From Vallitalea pronyensis (GTDB lineage Bacteria; Bacillota; Clostridia; Lachnospirales; Vallitaleaceae), in the NCBI RefSeq assembly GCF_018141445.1, contig NZ_CP058649.1:5971001-6035000 (forward strand): a stretch of DNA of 64,000 nt, read 5' to 3'. Position 1 is the stretch's first letter, and every line of letters begins with the position of its first letter. The position numbers were made by a program, and so were the translations under genes. This document shows, one piece after another, positions 27,040 through 36,182 of the stretch. Under the pieces are notes generated by a model that ran no database searches, was not told the origin of the DNA, and was given only the letters and a program-made list of their open reading frames with translations.

Positions 27040-28854
27040 TTATTCATTTTTAATGGCTGGAAGGGTCACTTGTATCTCCGTTCCAATGCCTAATTGACTT
27101 TTTATTGTGAGACCATAGTCTGCTCCAAAAATGATACCTATTTTCGTGTGCACATTGGCTATGCCAATATGACTGCCGAATTTAATATGACGAGAAGCAA
27201 TAGCGTTCAATAGCGTATCTAATTGCTTGGACTCCATGCCTCCCCCATTATCTTTAATCCAAAACATCATATGATCCATTGAACGTTCTCCTTTTATGGT
27301 GATCAAACCATCTTTTCTTTTATCTTTCAAACCATGATGAATGGCGTTCTCAACAAGAGGCTGTAATACCGTTTTTACCATCACACAATCTAAAATATCT
27401 TCTTCAATCTCCCATGTCACACTAAATTTACCAGGATACCTCATCCTTTCTATGTCTAAATAACTTCTTACATGTTCAAGTTCCACCCTAACAGGAATCA
27501 AAAGATCTTTGGACTGAAAAGAAATACGCAGCATATCCGATAGATTGCGAATACTTTTTGACACATCATTCTCTTCACCTGTCAACTGCAAGGCCATGAT
27601 GGTAATATCGTTCAATGTATTGTGTAAGAAATGTGGATTAATTTGAGATTGGAGAGCCAATGTCTGAGCTAATTTCAGTTGGTCCATGGATTCGTGAAGT
27701 TGATCGGTAAGGTCTAACTGGTTCTTATGATTATTCATAAACCTGGTAACAATATACTTTAATTCTCCTAATTCACTCACCGAATCTTTCAATGGCATGT
27801 TACCTACATTATTAATTCTTCGAATGATATATCTGAATGGGCGATACATATAATAGGACATAATAGCAGAAAGAAGCATAGCCACAACAATACTCACGCA
27901 AATAATGATGATGAGTACAAAGACTATTTTCTTTTGTGCTTCTTCTAAACTAATGGATTTTGCAAGTAGATACACATAATCATTGTAGTTTGCCATTCTA
28001 GCGGATACTAATAATTTTTTATTTTCAGTTCGATAATACCTTGTAGCGAAATCAGGCTTCATTTTGTGAAAGTCGTCCATACCTTGAATGTTATTTCCAA
28101 GTAGCGCTTTATTGTTGGCGTATTTAACGGTGCCATCACCATCCACTATCATGATTGTATCGGATGTATTGGCATTGTCATAGTCATAGAAACTTTCAAT
28201 ATGGTCTAATCCAATTCTTATAAATACGATCCCTTTCGTCTTCCCATTTAACGTTAATGCCCTTAACATCACTAAATTCTCTACACGATTATTCCCCTGC
28301 TCCCCATCTTTATCTTCATTAAAATCAGATGACTCTGCATACACAAAACTTCCCCAAGGACTTAAATCCTGCTTCACATAGCTCTGCCATGAATCCTTTG
28401 ATGCATCATAATGGATGTCAATTAACCCCTCTGATGATATGAACATCTTGTTGGCATATACATAGACGCCCACTTCATCAATATAATCCGTGGCGTGTAT
28501 GGAGATCGCTTTGACGGTTCGGTTGATTGCTTCAATTGTATCACTACTCCACTGGCCTTCCTTACTCTTCATCAATAAATCCTTGATGACTAGATTCTGA
28601 GAAATTCTAAGGGATAAATCATCAGAACCCGTTAACATAAAATCTAACACATCTTTAAGTCTATCAATGGATTTATCATTAAGGGTCACCCTTTCATCAT
28701 CCAAACTTTGGTTGTAAGAATAGAAGATGGATATACTGACACCAATCAAAACAGTCGCTAATATAATCAATATAAAACTAAAAAAACGTGTAAAAATACT
28801 ATTTTGCCGATACTCAACAATGGTTTTCCATATACTATAGTCACTATTTTTCAT
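27040..28854 (-). CDS. YesM-type sensor histidine kinase
   Basis: 604 residues from the ATG at 28854 (AGGTGAT site; the longer upstream reading would overlap the regulator gene by over 100 bases). A membrane span at about 20-42 and another near 310-335 bracket an extracellular sensor. HAMP-like and coiled-coil regions lead to the kinase core: His408 in INPHFLHNTLNDI, N-box ENAIHHGLK, and GGGMES. YesM kinases respond to extracellular sugar oligomers and phosphorylate a YesN partner, encoded 7 bases upstream. The pair probably switches on the neighbouring GH16 operon. Confidence 0.93.
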   Translation of the reverse strand: MKNSDYSIWKTIVEYRQNSIFTRFFSFILIILATVLIGVSISIFYSYNQSLDDERVTLNDKSIDRLKDVLDFMLTGSDDLSLRISQNLVIKDLLMKSKEGQWSSDTIEAINRTVKAISIHATDYIDEVGVYVYANKMFISSEGLIDIHYDASKDSWQSYVKQDLSPWGSFVYAESSDFNEDKDGEQGNNRVENLVMLRALTLNGKTKGIVFIRIGLDHIESFYDYDNANTSDTIMIVDGDGTVKYANNKALLGNNIQGMDDFHKMKPDFATRYYRTENKKLLVSARMANYNDYVYLLAKSISLEEAQKKIVFVLIIIICVSIVVAMLLSAIMSYYMYRPFRYIIRRINNVGNMPLKDSVSELGELKYIVTRFMNNHKNQLDLTDQLHESMDQLKLAQTLALQSQINPHFLHNTLNDITIMALQLTGEENDVSKSIRNLSDMLRISFQSKDLLIPVRVELEHVRSYLDIERMRYPGKFSVTWEIEEDILDCVMVKTVLQPLVENAIHHGLKDKRKDGLITIKGERSMDHMMFWIKDNGGGMESKQLDTLLNAIASRHIKFGSHIGIANVHTKIGIIFGADYGLTIKSQLGIGTEIQVTLPAIKNE

Positions 28855-28861
28855 GTATCTA

Positions 28862-30442
28862 TCACCTGCATTTTTTTCGATACTGTGTAGGTGTCTCTCC
28901 AGTAAAGTTCTTATATATTTTGTAAAAATACCTGACATTTTGATACCCGACCATTTCACTGATTTCATAAATTTTAAGAGAAGGGTTCTTGAGTAGTTCC
29001 TGACTCTTCTTGATTCTTGCCGCTACAATATAGTTAATATAATTCATGCCTTCCACTTCTTTAAACAACCTGCTAAAATAGACGGGACTTAAGTGAACAT
29101 AGTCTGCCACTTCATTAAGAGAGATATCGCTATAAACATGTTCGTTAATATAGCCTTTCGCTTTATTAATGGTTGCCTTATGTAAAAGGTTCACACCTTC
29201 TTCATCTGAATGTAAATAATCCGTTGAGATTTGATCAAAGAGTACCAATCCCCAGTGATAAAAATCATCGATAGATGTCAAATCAAAGAGCTGGGAATAA
29301 TCGATGGTTGAATGGACGACTGATACTTTATAATTGTCAGGCAGCAGATTCTGTTCATCCAGTTTTATCATTAATGAAACAAAATAATTCCGTATTCCCT
29401 GAATGCCCAATCCATCTAATCGCCTGAGCATTTTCATGAACAATGTTCTACAGAGATTTGTTTCACCACTCATCAGGTAAGTAAACAACATGTTTTCCTG
29501 ATTTTTGAATAGACTCTCATCGAATGATTCCTTGTTGCTTATCGGTTCAATCTCTTGGATTTGCTCCTCATTTACTGCCCTTAAATACCTATACGCATTT
29601 GAATAACACACCGGCGTGGTGAACTTTACATCTAAGCCAAGAAAACTTTTAATATTATTGGATGCTTTGTGGGTTTCTCTTTTTAAAAGGTCTTTAAAGA
29701 CACTTTCTTCCATAACCCCTTTGCTTATTGCAAAAAGCTCTGTTTTGGTTTTCATCTGGCTTAACACATAGTATTCCAATTGGTTCTCTTCAAAATTCAA
29801 GAAATTAGATAGTGCTGTTGACATGGTGTCCACACCATAGATCCATATTTCATTCAAAAAACGTTCTACCGTTTTTTCATCTAATGTCATGTTGATGAGT
29901 CCACAAGGCGTTCCTTCTAATTCCATATGCTTGTCTATTTTCTTAATTCTTTTGGACATTTCTTCTTCTGAATTAATTGCCCCCATAGAAACGCCAATAA
30001 ATATTTCCTGCTTTAACTCTTTTAACAAGGCCATATAATGGTCATTTTTCTGGGTCTGCTGGCGAAAACTTTCTAATTTCTTAAACAAACTGTTAAAAAC
30101 ATGTGTAATTTCACTCACGGCTATGGGCTTAATCACATAGTTAAACACGTTCAACCGAATGGCTGATTGAGCGTATTCAAATTCTCGATAAGCACTCATA
30201 AAAACCACTTCTACGTCAGGACAATGCTCCTTCACATACTGAGCAAGATCTAGACCTGATACATTCGCCATACGAATATCTGTTAGAATAACATCCACTG
30301 GGTTTCCTTTTAGATATTCCATAGCATCTTTACCATCTTCAAATATACCTTTGACACTGAATCCGAGGGACTGCCAATCAATGATTTGTCTAAGCCCATT
30401 TCTACTAATATACTCATCATCTACAATTATCAAACTATACAT
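28862..30442 (-). CDS. YesN-type response regulator with AraC DNA-binding domain
   Basis: 526 residues. The receiver domain (1-120) has Asp residues in IIVDDEYIS, phosphate-accepting Asp55 in ILTDIRM and the lysine of VIKPIAV. A long middle part follows, then two AraC helix-turn-helices in the last 100 residues (ISLNEVADYVHLSPVYFSRLFKE; YEISEMVGYQNVRYFYKIYKNFTGETPTQYR). The ATG at 30442 has AAGGAG 6 bases upstream. It is the first gene of the two-gene operon and likely activates the lplB operon. Confidence 0.93.
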   Translation of the reverse strand: MYSLIIVDDEYISRNGLRQIIDWQSLGFSVKGIFEDGKDAMEYLKGNPVDVILTDIRMANVSGLDLAQYVKEHCPDVEVVFMSAYREFEYAQSAIRLNVFNYVIKPIAVSEITHVFNSLFKKLESFRQQTQKNDHYMALLKELKQEIFIGVSMGAINSEEEMSKRIKKIDKHMELEGTPCGLINMTLDEKTVERFLNEIWIYGVDTMSTALSNFLNFEENQLEYYVLSQMKTKTELFAISKGVMEESVFKDLLKRETHKASNNIKSFLGLDVKFTTPVCYSNAYRYLRAVNEEQIQEIEPISNKESFDESLFKNQENMLFTYLMSGETNLCRTLFMKMLRRLDGLGIQGIRNYFVSLMIKLDEQNLLPDNYKVSVVHSTIDYSQLFDLTSIDDFYHWGLVLFDQISTDYLHSDEEGVNLLHKATINKAKGYINEHVYSDISLNEVADYVHLSPVYFSRLFKEVEGMNYINYIVAARIKKSQELLKNPSLKIYEISEMVGYQNVRYFYKIYKNFTGETPTQYRKKCR

Positions 30443-30529
30443 TTTATTCTCCTTGTATGAAGTCATTCAGGTCTACCTACAGTTCTTTTGTACGCCTAAC
30501 AATGCTTAATCCTATTTACAATTACTTAT

Positions 30530-30558
30530 ATTGTAGCATCTTATGTGATAAATTCCAA
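30530..30558 (-). promoter_or_regulatory. Promoter of the two-component operon
   Basis: Minus-strand TTGGAA (30558-30553), 17-base spacer, TACAAT (30535-30530), about 90 bases before the start. Confidence 0.55.
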
Positions 30559-30669
30559 ATGTAACATTTATTCCTATATAAGCAAAACACCCCCTGTTCT
30601 ATTCACCAATTCTATCTCTGTATCTAAGATATCCTCTACTTTTTCTATTGAAGTTATTCTATTTATTCT

Positions 30670-31020
30670 TTAGTTGCCATTCCCAATTGGTCCATTTTTT
30701 ATAATCCATTTGATACCTTCATCAACATCAAACCGAAGTGATAAGTCTTGATCTACTACCAATTCTTTTCTGAAACAATGCCTACAATAAATTCCACAAA
30801 CATCAACAACGGTAAATGCTACTCTATCCTTATACTGTCTTGCTATAGAATCTGGTCTGTTTTCTTCTGTAGCTCTGTTTTCTTTCCAAACTAAATAGTT
30901 GTCTAAGCCGTAGACATTCTTTGTTTCATCAAGAGAAGGTAATACCTGGCGCCGTATTGGACAATCCTCATCATCTGCATCCATTAATGATGCAAAATAA
31001 GATGTGGTGTTCTTTCCAGT
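30670..31020 (-). pseudogene. Remnant of a lysine 2,3-aminomutase-family (KamA) radical SAM gene
   Basis: The frame reads ...SYFASLMDADDEDCPIRRQVLPS, then DRVAFTVVDVCGIYCRHCFRKE with the radical SAM CX3CX2C motif, all characteristic of KamA-type aminomutases. It stops after GIKWIIKNGPIGNGN, before the barrel, and going upstream the frame meets a stop next to a terminator. Members of the family have about 400 residues, so only a quarter is left. The cluster motif is intact but the PLP and substrate parts are gone. Another frame just upstream reads KVRKKMTDWKE, which may be the displaced amino end. Confidence 0.75.
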
Positions 31021-31045
31021 CTGTCATCTTCTTCCTCACTTTCTC

Positions 31046-31085
31046 AAAAAAAAGCACTCCAGCTCAATTAAGAGTTAGAGTGCTT
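31046..31085 (-). terminator. Strong minus-strand terminator
   Basis: AAGCACTC (31052-31059) pairs with GAGTGCTT (31078-31085) and is followed on the minus strand by eight T. It would end transcripts coming from the gene at 31371-32294. Confidence 0.8.
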
Positions 31086-31260
31086 AAACTTCGCATATGC
31101 TCGTCTTATACCACTAATGTAGTAAAGGTCATGACTTAACGTCCTAACCAAGCCCCAGTTCTATTTATTCATACTATGATTATTCACTATCATTTTCTTC
31201 TTTTCGATAAGCTTATTAATACCCGCACAACGTGCCTGAATTAACTCACATATCCAAAAC

Positions 31261-31358
31261 TCATGATGTTACTTCACCAGTAAAGATTGTACTTATAACA
31301 TTTTTATTTGATTTTTCAATTATCATAATCCATAATCCATTTTTTTTAATTCAATCAT
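31261..31358 (-). pseudogene. Small frameshifted gene downstream of the synthetase-like gene
   Basis: A GGAGG site 5 bases before an ATG at 31358 sits right after the stop of the preceding gene. The frame runs MIELKK and then meets a run of eight A; without a shift it stops after 11 codons. A one-base slip at the A-run gives a 32-residue protein reading on through IMIIEKSNKNVISTIFTGEVTS to a stop at 31261. It may be a broken gene, a slippage-regulated one or a sequencing error. Function unknown. Between 31263 and 31046 only short degraded frames are seen. Confidence 0.35.
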
Positions 31359-31370
31359 TATTTCCTCCTA

Positions 31371-32294
31371 TTATACTATAAATCTATCAATTCCAATTCC
31401 TGTGATTAAGCAACGCTCCTTTTTACTCCCTGTCATTTGTGATATCCAGTCTACAAAACCACCATCACCTAATTCAATCTTTTCACCATCTTTAATAATA
31501 TAAATTTTATAGTTTACACCTTTATAATAATTGTTATCACTATCTGAGTAATCAAAAATAGTATTCATATCTGGAAATTGAAGCTCCATTAGTTCTGCTA
31601 TTTTTTTTAGTAAACCATCACTATCCTTATAGCCATTTCTTTTTCTAAATTCTACTGATATTTCTAGCAAAGATTGTTCCTGTTCCATCAATAGTTTCTT
31701 AACATATTCTACGTGTTTACTTATAAGATTAGTTTCACACATATACAAGCCCACATCTTTCCCATGTGAAACCATGCAAAGCACTCCAAAATGTGCATAA
31801 AATCCTTTGATATCAGGAATAGGTTGTGCTCTTACTACTCTAGTTGTTGTGAGCGTATGGGTGATATCTTGTGCTAAAGTTTTATTTTTTATCTTATCTG
31901 CAATAATAATAGCTAACATATTAGATGGATCAGCTAGTGTTTCTGTGCCTCTAACAGCACTTAGAACATTGTATTGATTAACACATCCAAAAGCAGAGCA
32001 ACTGCCAAGAGGTGCTGATGGAGATAATAGTATGTTTTCAAAATCTAGTGATTTAGCAATCCTTAAAACATGGTATTCAAATAAGCTATATGCCATAGAA
32101 TCTATTTCACTTGGTTTAACAAAACGATTTATTTCATATGCTTTTAGTACATCTTTAGGACTAGTATCTTCCATTTGCATTTTAAATATTTCTAACATTA
32201 ACGAATTAAACTCTGATTTTGGTAAGCTTATAATCTTTTTAAGTAAATCCATGTCGCCAATTTTTGTAAGTATTCTACTCGTTATCTTGTTCAT
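31371..32294 (-). CDS. Conserved hypothetical protein with class II tRNA-synthetase-like end
   Basis: 307 residues, cytoplasmic, not firmly recognised. The carboxyl end CLITGIGIDRFIV resembles motif 3 of class II aminoacyl-tRNA synthetases (GxGxDR), and TTTRVVRAQPIPDIKGFYAHFG could stand for motif 2. The central SAPLGSCSAFGCVNQYNVLSAVRGTE looks like a substrate-pocket strand. No anticodon-binding domain is seen. If the likeness is real, it would be a synthetase paralogue without a tRNA partner, such as those used in metabolism or modification. It is divergent from a small ORF and the MerR-methyltransferase gene. Confidence 0.6.
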   Translation of the reverse strand: MNKITSRILTKIGDMDLLKKIISLPKSEFNSLMLEIFKMQMEDTSPKDVLKAYEINRFVKPSEIDSMAYSLFEYHVLRIAKSLDFENILLSPSAPLGSCSAFGCVNQYNVLSAVRGTETLADPSNMLAIIIADKIKNKTLAQDITHTLTTTRVVRAQPIPDIKGFYAHFGVLCMVSHGKDVGLYMCETNLISKHVEYVKKLLMEQEQSLLEISVEFRKRNGYKDSDGLLKKIAELMELQFPDMNTIFDYSDSDNNYYKGVNYKIYIIKDGEKIELGDGGFVDWISQMTGSKKERCLITGIGIDRFIV

Positions 32295-32456
32295 ATCTGC
32301 TCCTTTTTAAATGGTTTATGTAACTAGATTAAGTATAACGAATACAAATAAATCATTCAAGGTCGATTGACCCACTTAATATTTATTAATTACTCCTTGA
32401 CATGTACACCCTGTAACGGTTTATACTTAATATCAAGGAAACAAAAGGAGAAAATC

Positions 32457-32654
32457 TTGGAATTAAAAACCAACAATAACGGTGAGTCAATATTGATTGA
32501 TGACATAAAAATACTTACTTCTGTCATAGGTGCGGAAGGTCGGCAGATGAAAGCGAAATTTTCTGTTCCAAATCTAATGAAAGCCTTCTTGATAAAGAGG
32601 TGTTATGTTTACATAGAAAAAAGAAATTGCGTAATTGATGCTAAAATTGTTTAA
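32457..32654 (+). CDS. Possible small hypothetical protein, TTG start
   Basis: 65 residues. AGGAG lies 6 bases before a TTG at 32457; no ATG start with a site is present. The sequence ELKTNNNGESILIDDIKILT... is moderately basic with no clear motif. It sits in the 462-base gap between the divergent synthetase-like gene and the MerR fusion gene. Codon use looks plausible, but it may be chance. Confidence 0.4.
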   Translation: MELKTNNNGESILIDDIKILTSVIGAEGRQMKAKFSVPNLMKAFLIKRCYVYIEKRNCVIDAKIV

Positions 32655-32756
32655 AATAATAACTTGGCAATCATTGACGAATATCGGAAGCACACTAATT
32701 AAGTGATATACTAGTAATAGAATTATTAATATATTTAAGTTATTGAGGAGGCCAAA

Positions 32757-33971
32757 ATGAAAATCGGAGATTTTTCAAAAAAACATAAAACTACTATTGA
32801 TACAATCAGGCATTATATGGAATTAGATTTAATTACACCATTTAAAAAAGGAAGCCACTATTATTTTACAGAAGATTGTTCTCAGGACTTAGAAAAAGTA
32901 CGAAAGCTAAAAAATCTAGATTTTACACTTGAGGAAATCAGAAAAATATTTCAATATAAGAGAACTTGTAGAATGAGCACAAAAAGAGAGCTAGATTATT
33001 TATTAAATATTTATACGAATAAAAAAGAAGATGTTATTAAAGAAATAAAAAGATTGAATAATATTTTAATAAAAATTGATTTAGAAATTGATAACAGTGT
33101 TACTCTGCTTGATAATGAAGATACAAGGATTGGTGTTAATATAAAGTACTTAGATATGCTTGAATGTGGAATGTGTGGGGGAGAATTAGAACTTAGTACA
33201 AAGGAAATTGTGAGAAATCAAGTAATGAATGGATTTCTTCAATGTAGCTGTGGTAAAAAATATACAATTAATGATGGCATTATCATTGCAGAGGATGAAA
33301 TTATTGAATATAAAAATTTAAAAGATGATTTAGAGTACTTTGAAGGTGTAGATAATTCCTATCTTAGGCTTATGTCAAAATTAAATAAGTGGTTACGCTC
33401 AAAAGTTCCTTTTGATAAACTGAAAGGTAATCTTTTGGATGTTGGGATTGGTAGAGGATATGGTTATACAAATATTAATGACTTAATTAAAAATATTAAT
33501 TTATATACTGCTGTAGATTTTAATTTAGTTTATCTAAAACAATGCAAAAAAATTATAGAGAAGCATGATAATTTATGTGACTTTCTATTTATATCTTGTA
33601 ATTTCTTAAATTTACCCTTGAAAAATCACACCCAAAATATTGTATTTGATATTTTCGGATCAACTAATGGATCAGCTATGTTATCAGAATTCCCATTGAT
33701 TAGTATTGAAAGTAAATTAGCAAAGAACTATTCCCTTATTGGTACTTATGGTTATGTAAAGAGATTTAATAACAATAGTCCAATACCACCTGAAAGCAGA
33801 TTCTTATATAATATTAACAATCATGACCAATACTTCAATGATCTAAACATCTCAATTCATTCAAAATTGGAGTTTGGTTATGTTGAAAATGGAGGAAAAG
33901 GTGAGGATTACCTTAATGAAGATGATATTATGTTTTCATATGGATTGTTTGGAGAGAAAAACATTGGGTAA
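32757..33971 (+). CDS. MerR HTH, zinc-ribbon and SAM-methyltransferase fusion protein
   Basis: 404 residues. Residues 1-70 are a MerR winged helix (MKIGDFSKKHKTTIDTIRHYMEL), and 80-115 the usual coiled coil. Then four cysteines (137, 140, 163, 165: ECGMCGG and QCSCGKK) form a likely zinc ribbon like that of Trm112-type or RlmA-like methyltransferases. From about 225 on it is a class I methyltransferase with motif I LLDVGIGRGYG and the acidic VDFN. The methyl acceptor is unknown. The lysine- and isoleucine-rich composition is more AT-rich than the neighbours. It may sense a toxic compound and methylate it or a nucleic acid; this is inference. Confidence 0.85.
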   Translation: MKIGDFSKKHKTTIDTIRHYMELDLITPFKKGSHYYFTEDCSQDLEKVRKLKNLDFTLEEIRKIFQYKRTCRMSTKRELDYLLNIYTNKKEDVIKEIKRLNNILIKIDLEIDNSVTLLDNEDTRIGVNIKYLDMLECGMCGGELELSTKEIVRNQVMNGFLQCSCGKKYTINDGIIIAEDEIIEYKNLKDDLEYFEGVDNSYLRLMSKLNKWLRSKVPFDKLKGNLLDVGIGRGYGYTNINDLIKNINLYTAVDFNLVYLKQCKKIIEKHDNLCDFLFISCNFLNLPLKNHTQNIVFDIFGSTNGSAMLSEFPLISIESKLAKNYSLIGTYGYVKRFNNNSPIPPESRFLYNINNHDQYFNDLNISIHSKLEFGYVENGGKGEDYLNEDDIMFSYGLFGEKNIG

Positions 33972-33984
33972 GCCCAATGTTTTT
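33957..33984 (+). terminator. Terminator overlapping the stop codon
   Basis: ACATTGGG (33961-33968) and CCCAATGT (33973-33980) with loop TAAG, followed by TTTT. The TAA stop of the MerR-methyltransferase lies in the loop. Confidence 0.85.
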
Positions 33985-34115
33985 GATTGATTTAAATAAA
34001 TTCATATCTTTTTCTTTATTGACATGGTCTTAGCCCCATATGATAGATTATGTTAGTACAATGAGTATCTTAACTATCTCATATTTAACTAAATCTATCT
34101 CTAAAGGGAGTACAT

Positions 34116-35048
34116 ATGAAAACAAATAAAAAAACCAATATAATCGTTTATTTTTTAACCGTATTAGGGCTAACCTATATCTTTTGGTTTGCAATACCAA
34201 TTTTAAATTTAACAGGTACACTTTATTATGTATTTTTGTTTCTTGGTCCATTTCAACCACTATTTGTTACGCTAGCATTTGTTAAAAAAGATAACGAAAC
34301 AACATTAAAACAATTTCTTAAGCGATGCATAAAAGTTAAAAATCCTATCAGCATCAATCTTCTTACTTTTCTAATACCAATAGGTACAGTAATTGTAGCT
34401 ATTGGGTATACGTTTATTAGTTTAAATCACACACCAAACATAGAGATGTGTGTTAGCTATCTCTCATCTATTGTTATCATGATTCCATTTTTAATTGCTT
34501 TCAACACTTTTCCTGAGGAAGTTGCATGGAGAGGCTATATACTTGACAAATTGCAAATACACTACTCCCCACTAAAAGCAAGTATCTTGTTAGGTTTTGT
34601 TTGGGGAATTTGGCATATTCCTCTGTTCTTTATAACTTCCTCCTCTCAAAGCATGCTAAATATACTTATGGGAAATTATTTCTTTAAGTTTATTATTATG
34701 ACTATAGCTACTTCAATTATCATGACATATATATATAATAGATCTGAGCGTTCTACATTTACCGCAATAGTATTTCATACCTTTTTTAATTTCTTTTTTG
34801 GACTTTTATTTGCATATGTTGGCATAAATACTGATGAGGTGTTAACTGTAAATAGTGAAGTTAAGATGATATTATTAAATGTAATGGATAATTTTATATT
34901 GGTACTTGTTGTTATTGCATTGATATTTATATTAAAATCTGGTGAACAATTGGGATTAAAAAAATATGCATCAGCTTTTACATGTAAGGGAAACGATAAA
35001 AATAGCTATTCTAAGACAGACACAGATGTTTATGCGGATGAAAGCTGA
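34116..35048 (+). CDS. CPBP-family intramembrane metalloprotease
   Basis: 310 residues with about eight membrane spans. The CPBP (Abi) motifs are all present: EEVAWRG with Glu134, Glu135 and Arg139, His167 in WGIWHIPLF, and HTFFN with His221 and Asn225. Eukaryotic and bacterial members process CAAX proteins or act in bacteriocin immunity. No bacteriocin gene is adjacent. It has a GGGAG site and is monocistronic. Confidence 0.9.
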   Translation: MKTNKKTNIIVYFLTVLGLTYIFWFAIPILNLTGTLYYVFLFLGPFQPLFVTLAFVKKDNETTLKQFLKRCIKVKNPISINLLTFLIPIGTVIVAIGYTFISLNHTPNIEMCVSYLSSIVIMIPFLIAFNTFPEEVAWRGYILDKLQIHYSPLKASILLGFVWGIWHIPLFFITSSSQSMLNILMGNYFFKFIIMTIATSIIMTYIYNRSERSTFTAIVFHTFFNFFFGLLFAYVGINTDEVLTVNSEVKMILLNVMDNFILVLVVIALIFILKSGEQLGLKKYASAFTCKGNDKNSYSKTDTDVYADES

Positions 35049-35122
35049 CCATATGTTAAATGGTCAGTTAAAGCGAAGATATAACACACAGGCAGTCAGA
35101 AATTACTCATTTTCCGACTGCC
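35046..35122. terminator. Two stem-loops between convergent genes
   Basis: TGACCAT/ATGGTCA (35046-35066) begins at the CPBP stop codon, and GGCAGTC/GACTGCC (35091-35122), extended by GAAA/TTTT-like pairs, follows. They separate the CPBP gene from the end of the leftward RbsABC/URO-D operon and probably stop both. T-runs are poor. Confidence 0.6.
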
Positions 35123-35143
35123 CCAATTCATTTAATTCATGTA

Positions 35144-36175
35144 TTATTCTAGTACTATGGCATATTCCAACGCATAGTGAATTGTTTCATTGGGCTTGAT
35201 CAACTTTATTCGATTCTGCTCTCGTTCCTGTTGACGACCCATTGGTAGGCAATTACTCGGTTCAAGACCAAGCTGATAATCTGTGAAGTCCATCATTTTG
35301 AATTCAAAGAATTCTGGTAATGTATCAGCACTGTATGTGAGCGTCACGCCTCTAAATCCTACTAAATCATCATTTAAGATTGCTACCCTTGATTGACCAT
35401 CCTTTGTCTTTCTCAATTTGTGGAGAAAAACTTGACGGATGTATCCTTTAGTAGGTACTTGAAAACGCTTATAATCGTTAATCCCCGCAGTTGCTGCTTC
35501 ATCATAGCAATCTACTTCTATGGTATCTAATTCAAGTGTTGTTTTATCACTGATTAAAGGAAAACCATAATTTGTATGATATAAAAGAAATAGAGGCTCT
35601 TCCTTATAACCTAGATTAGTCACCTCATCATGAACCATAATCTTCGGTTCACCAACTTTCACTTTGATTGTTCGTTTTAGTTCTAGATGCTCGCCATAAA
35701 ACACAGCTTCTCTTATATAACCCGTTATTTCAATGTAATAATCATCCTTTTCCCAGTACTCGTTAATAGCAACTTTTTCTGCTGGCGTGTTCCCAATACG
35801 ACCGTGAAGACCAAAAGCTTCACCCTTGTCGACACATGCAGCACCTGTATTCCTTAGACCACAGGTGGTTAACAAGCCGGCAAAATAAGAACGAAACCAC
35901 GCGTTGCCATTACTGTCATAGTACTTACTTGAAACAATGCCAGACTTTGTAATGTGTGTTAATGACTGACCATTAAATGTTGCCCATGCAATATCCATAC
36001 ACCGATCCGGTAAAATTGTAAATACGAGACCTGAACCGGTGTTCACTTCAATTGTTTTGACACCATCCGCCTTACCATCTGTCAATCGAGAGACTCTAGC
36101 TCCAGCAATCTGAGAGAGATCGCCTACATAGTGTCTGATTGTTTCTTTTGTGTATGATTTACTGCCTATAATCAT
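35144..36175 (-). CDS. DUF4432 aldose-1-epimerase-like protein
   Basis: 343 residues of the galactose-mutarotase fold. Typical phrases are FTILPDRCMDIAWATFNGQSLTHIT, GLLTTCGLRNTGAACVDKGEAFGLHGRIGNTPAE, LYHTNYGFPLI and LGLEPSNCLPMG. The two histidines in GLHGR and YHTNYG are candidates for sugar-ring acid and base roles. It is the last gene of the operon, 7 bases after the RbsA-like gene, so its substrate is probably the imported sugar or sugar-like compound. Confidence 0.88.
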   Translation of the reverse strand: MIIGSKSYTKETIRHYVGDLSQIAGARVSRLTDGKADGVKTIEVNTGSGLVFTILPDRCMDIAWATFNGQSLTHITKSGIVSSKYYDSNGNAWFRSYFAGLLTTCGLRNTGAACVDKGEAFGLHGRIGNTPAEKVAINEYWEKDDYYIEITGYIREAVFYGEHLELKRTIKVKVGEPKIMVHDEVTNLGYKEEPLFLLYHTNYGFPLISDKTTLELDTIEVDCYDEAATAGINDYKRFQVPTKGYIRQVFLHKLRKTKDGQSRVAILNDDLVGFRGVTLTYSADTLPEFFEFKMMDFTDYQLGLEPSNCLPMGRQQEREQNRIKLIKPNETIHYALEYAIVLE

Positions 36176-36182
36176 ATTTTAC

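Noticed and set aside
28855..28968. Longer amino end for the histidine kinase
   Set aside because: It would overlap the regulator gene by over 100 bases and lacks a site; ATG 28854 has AGGTGAT and starts just before the first membrane span.
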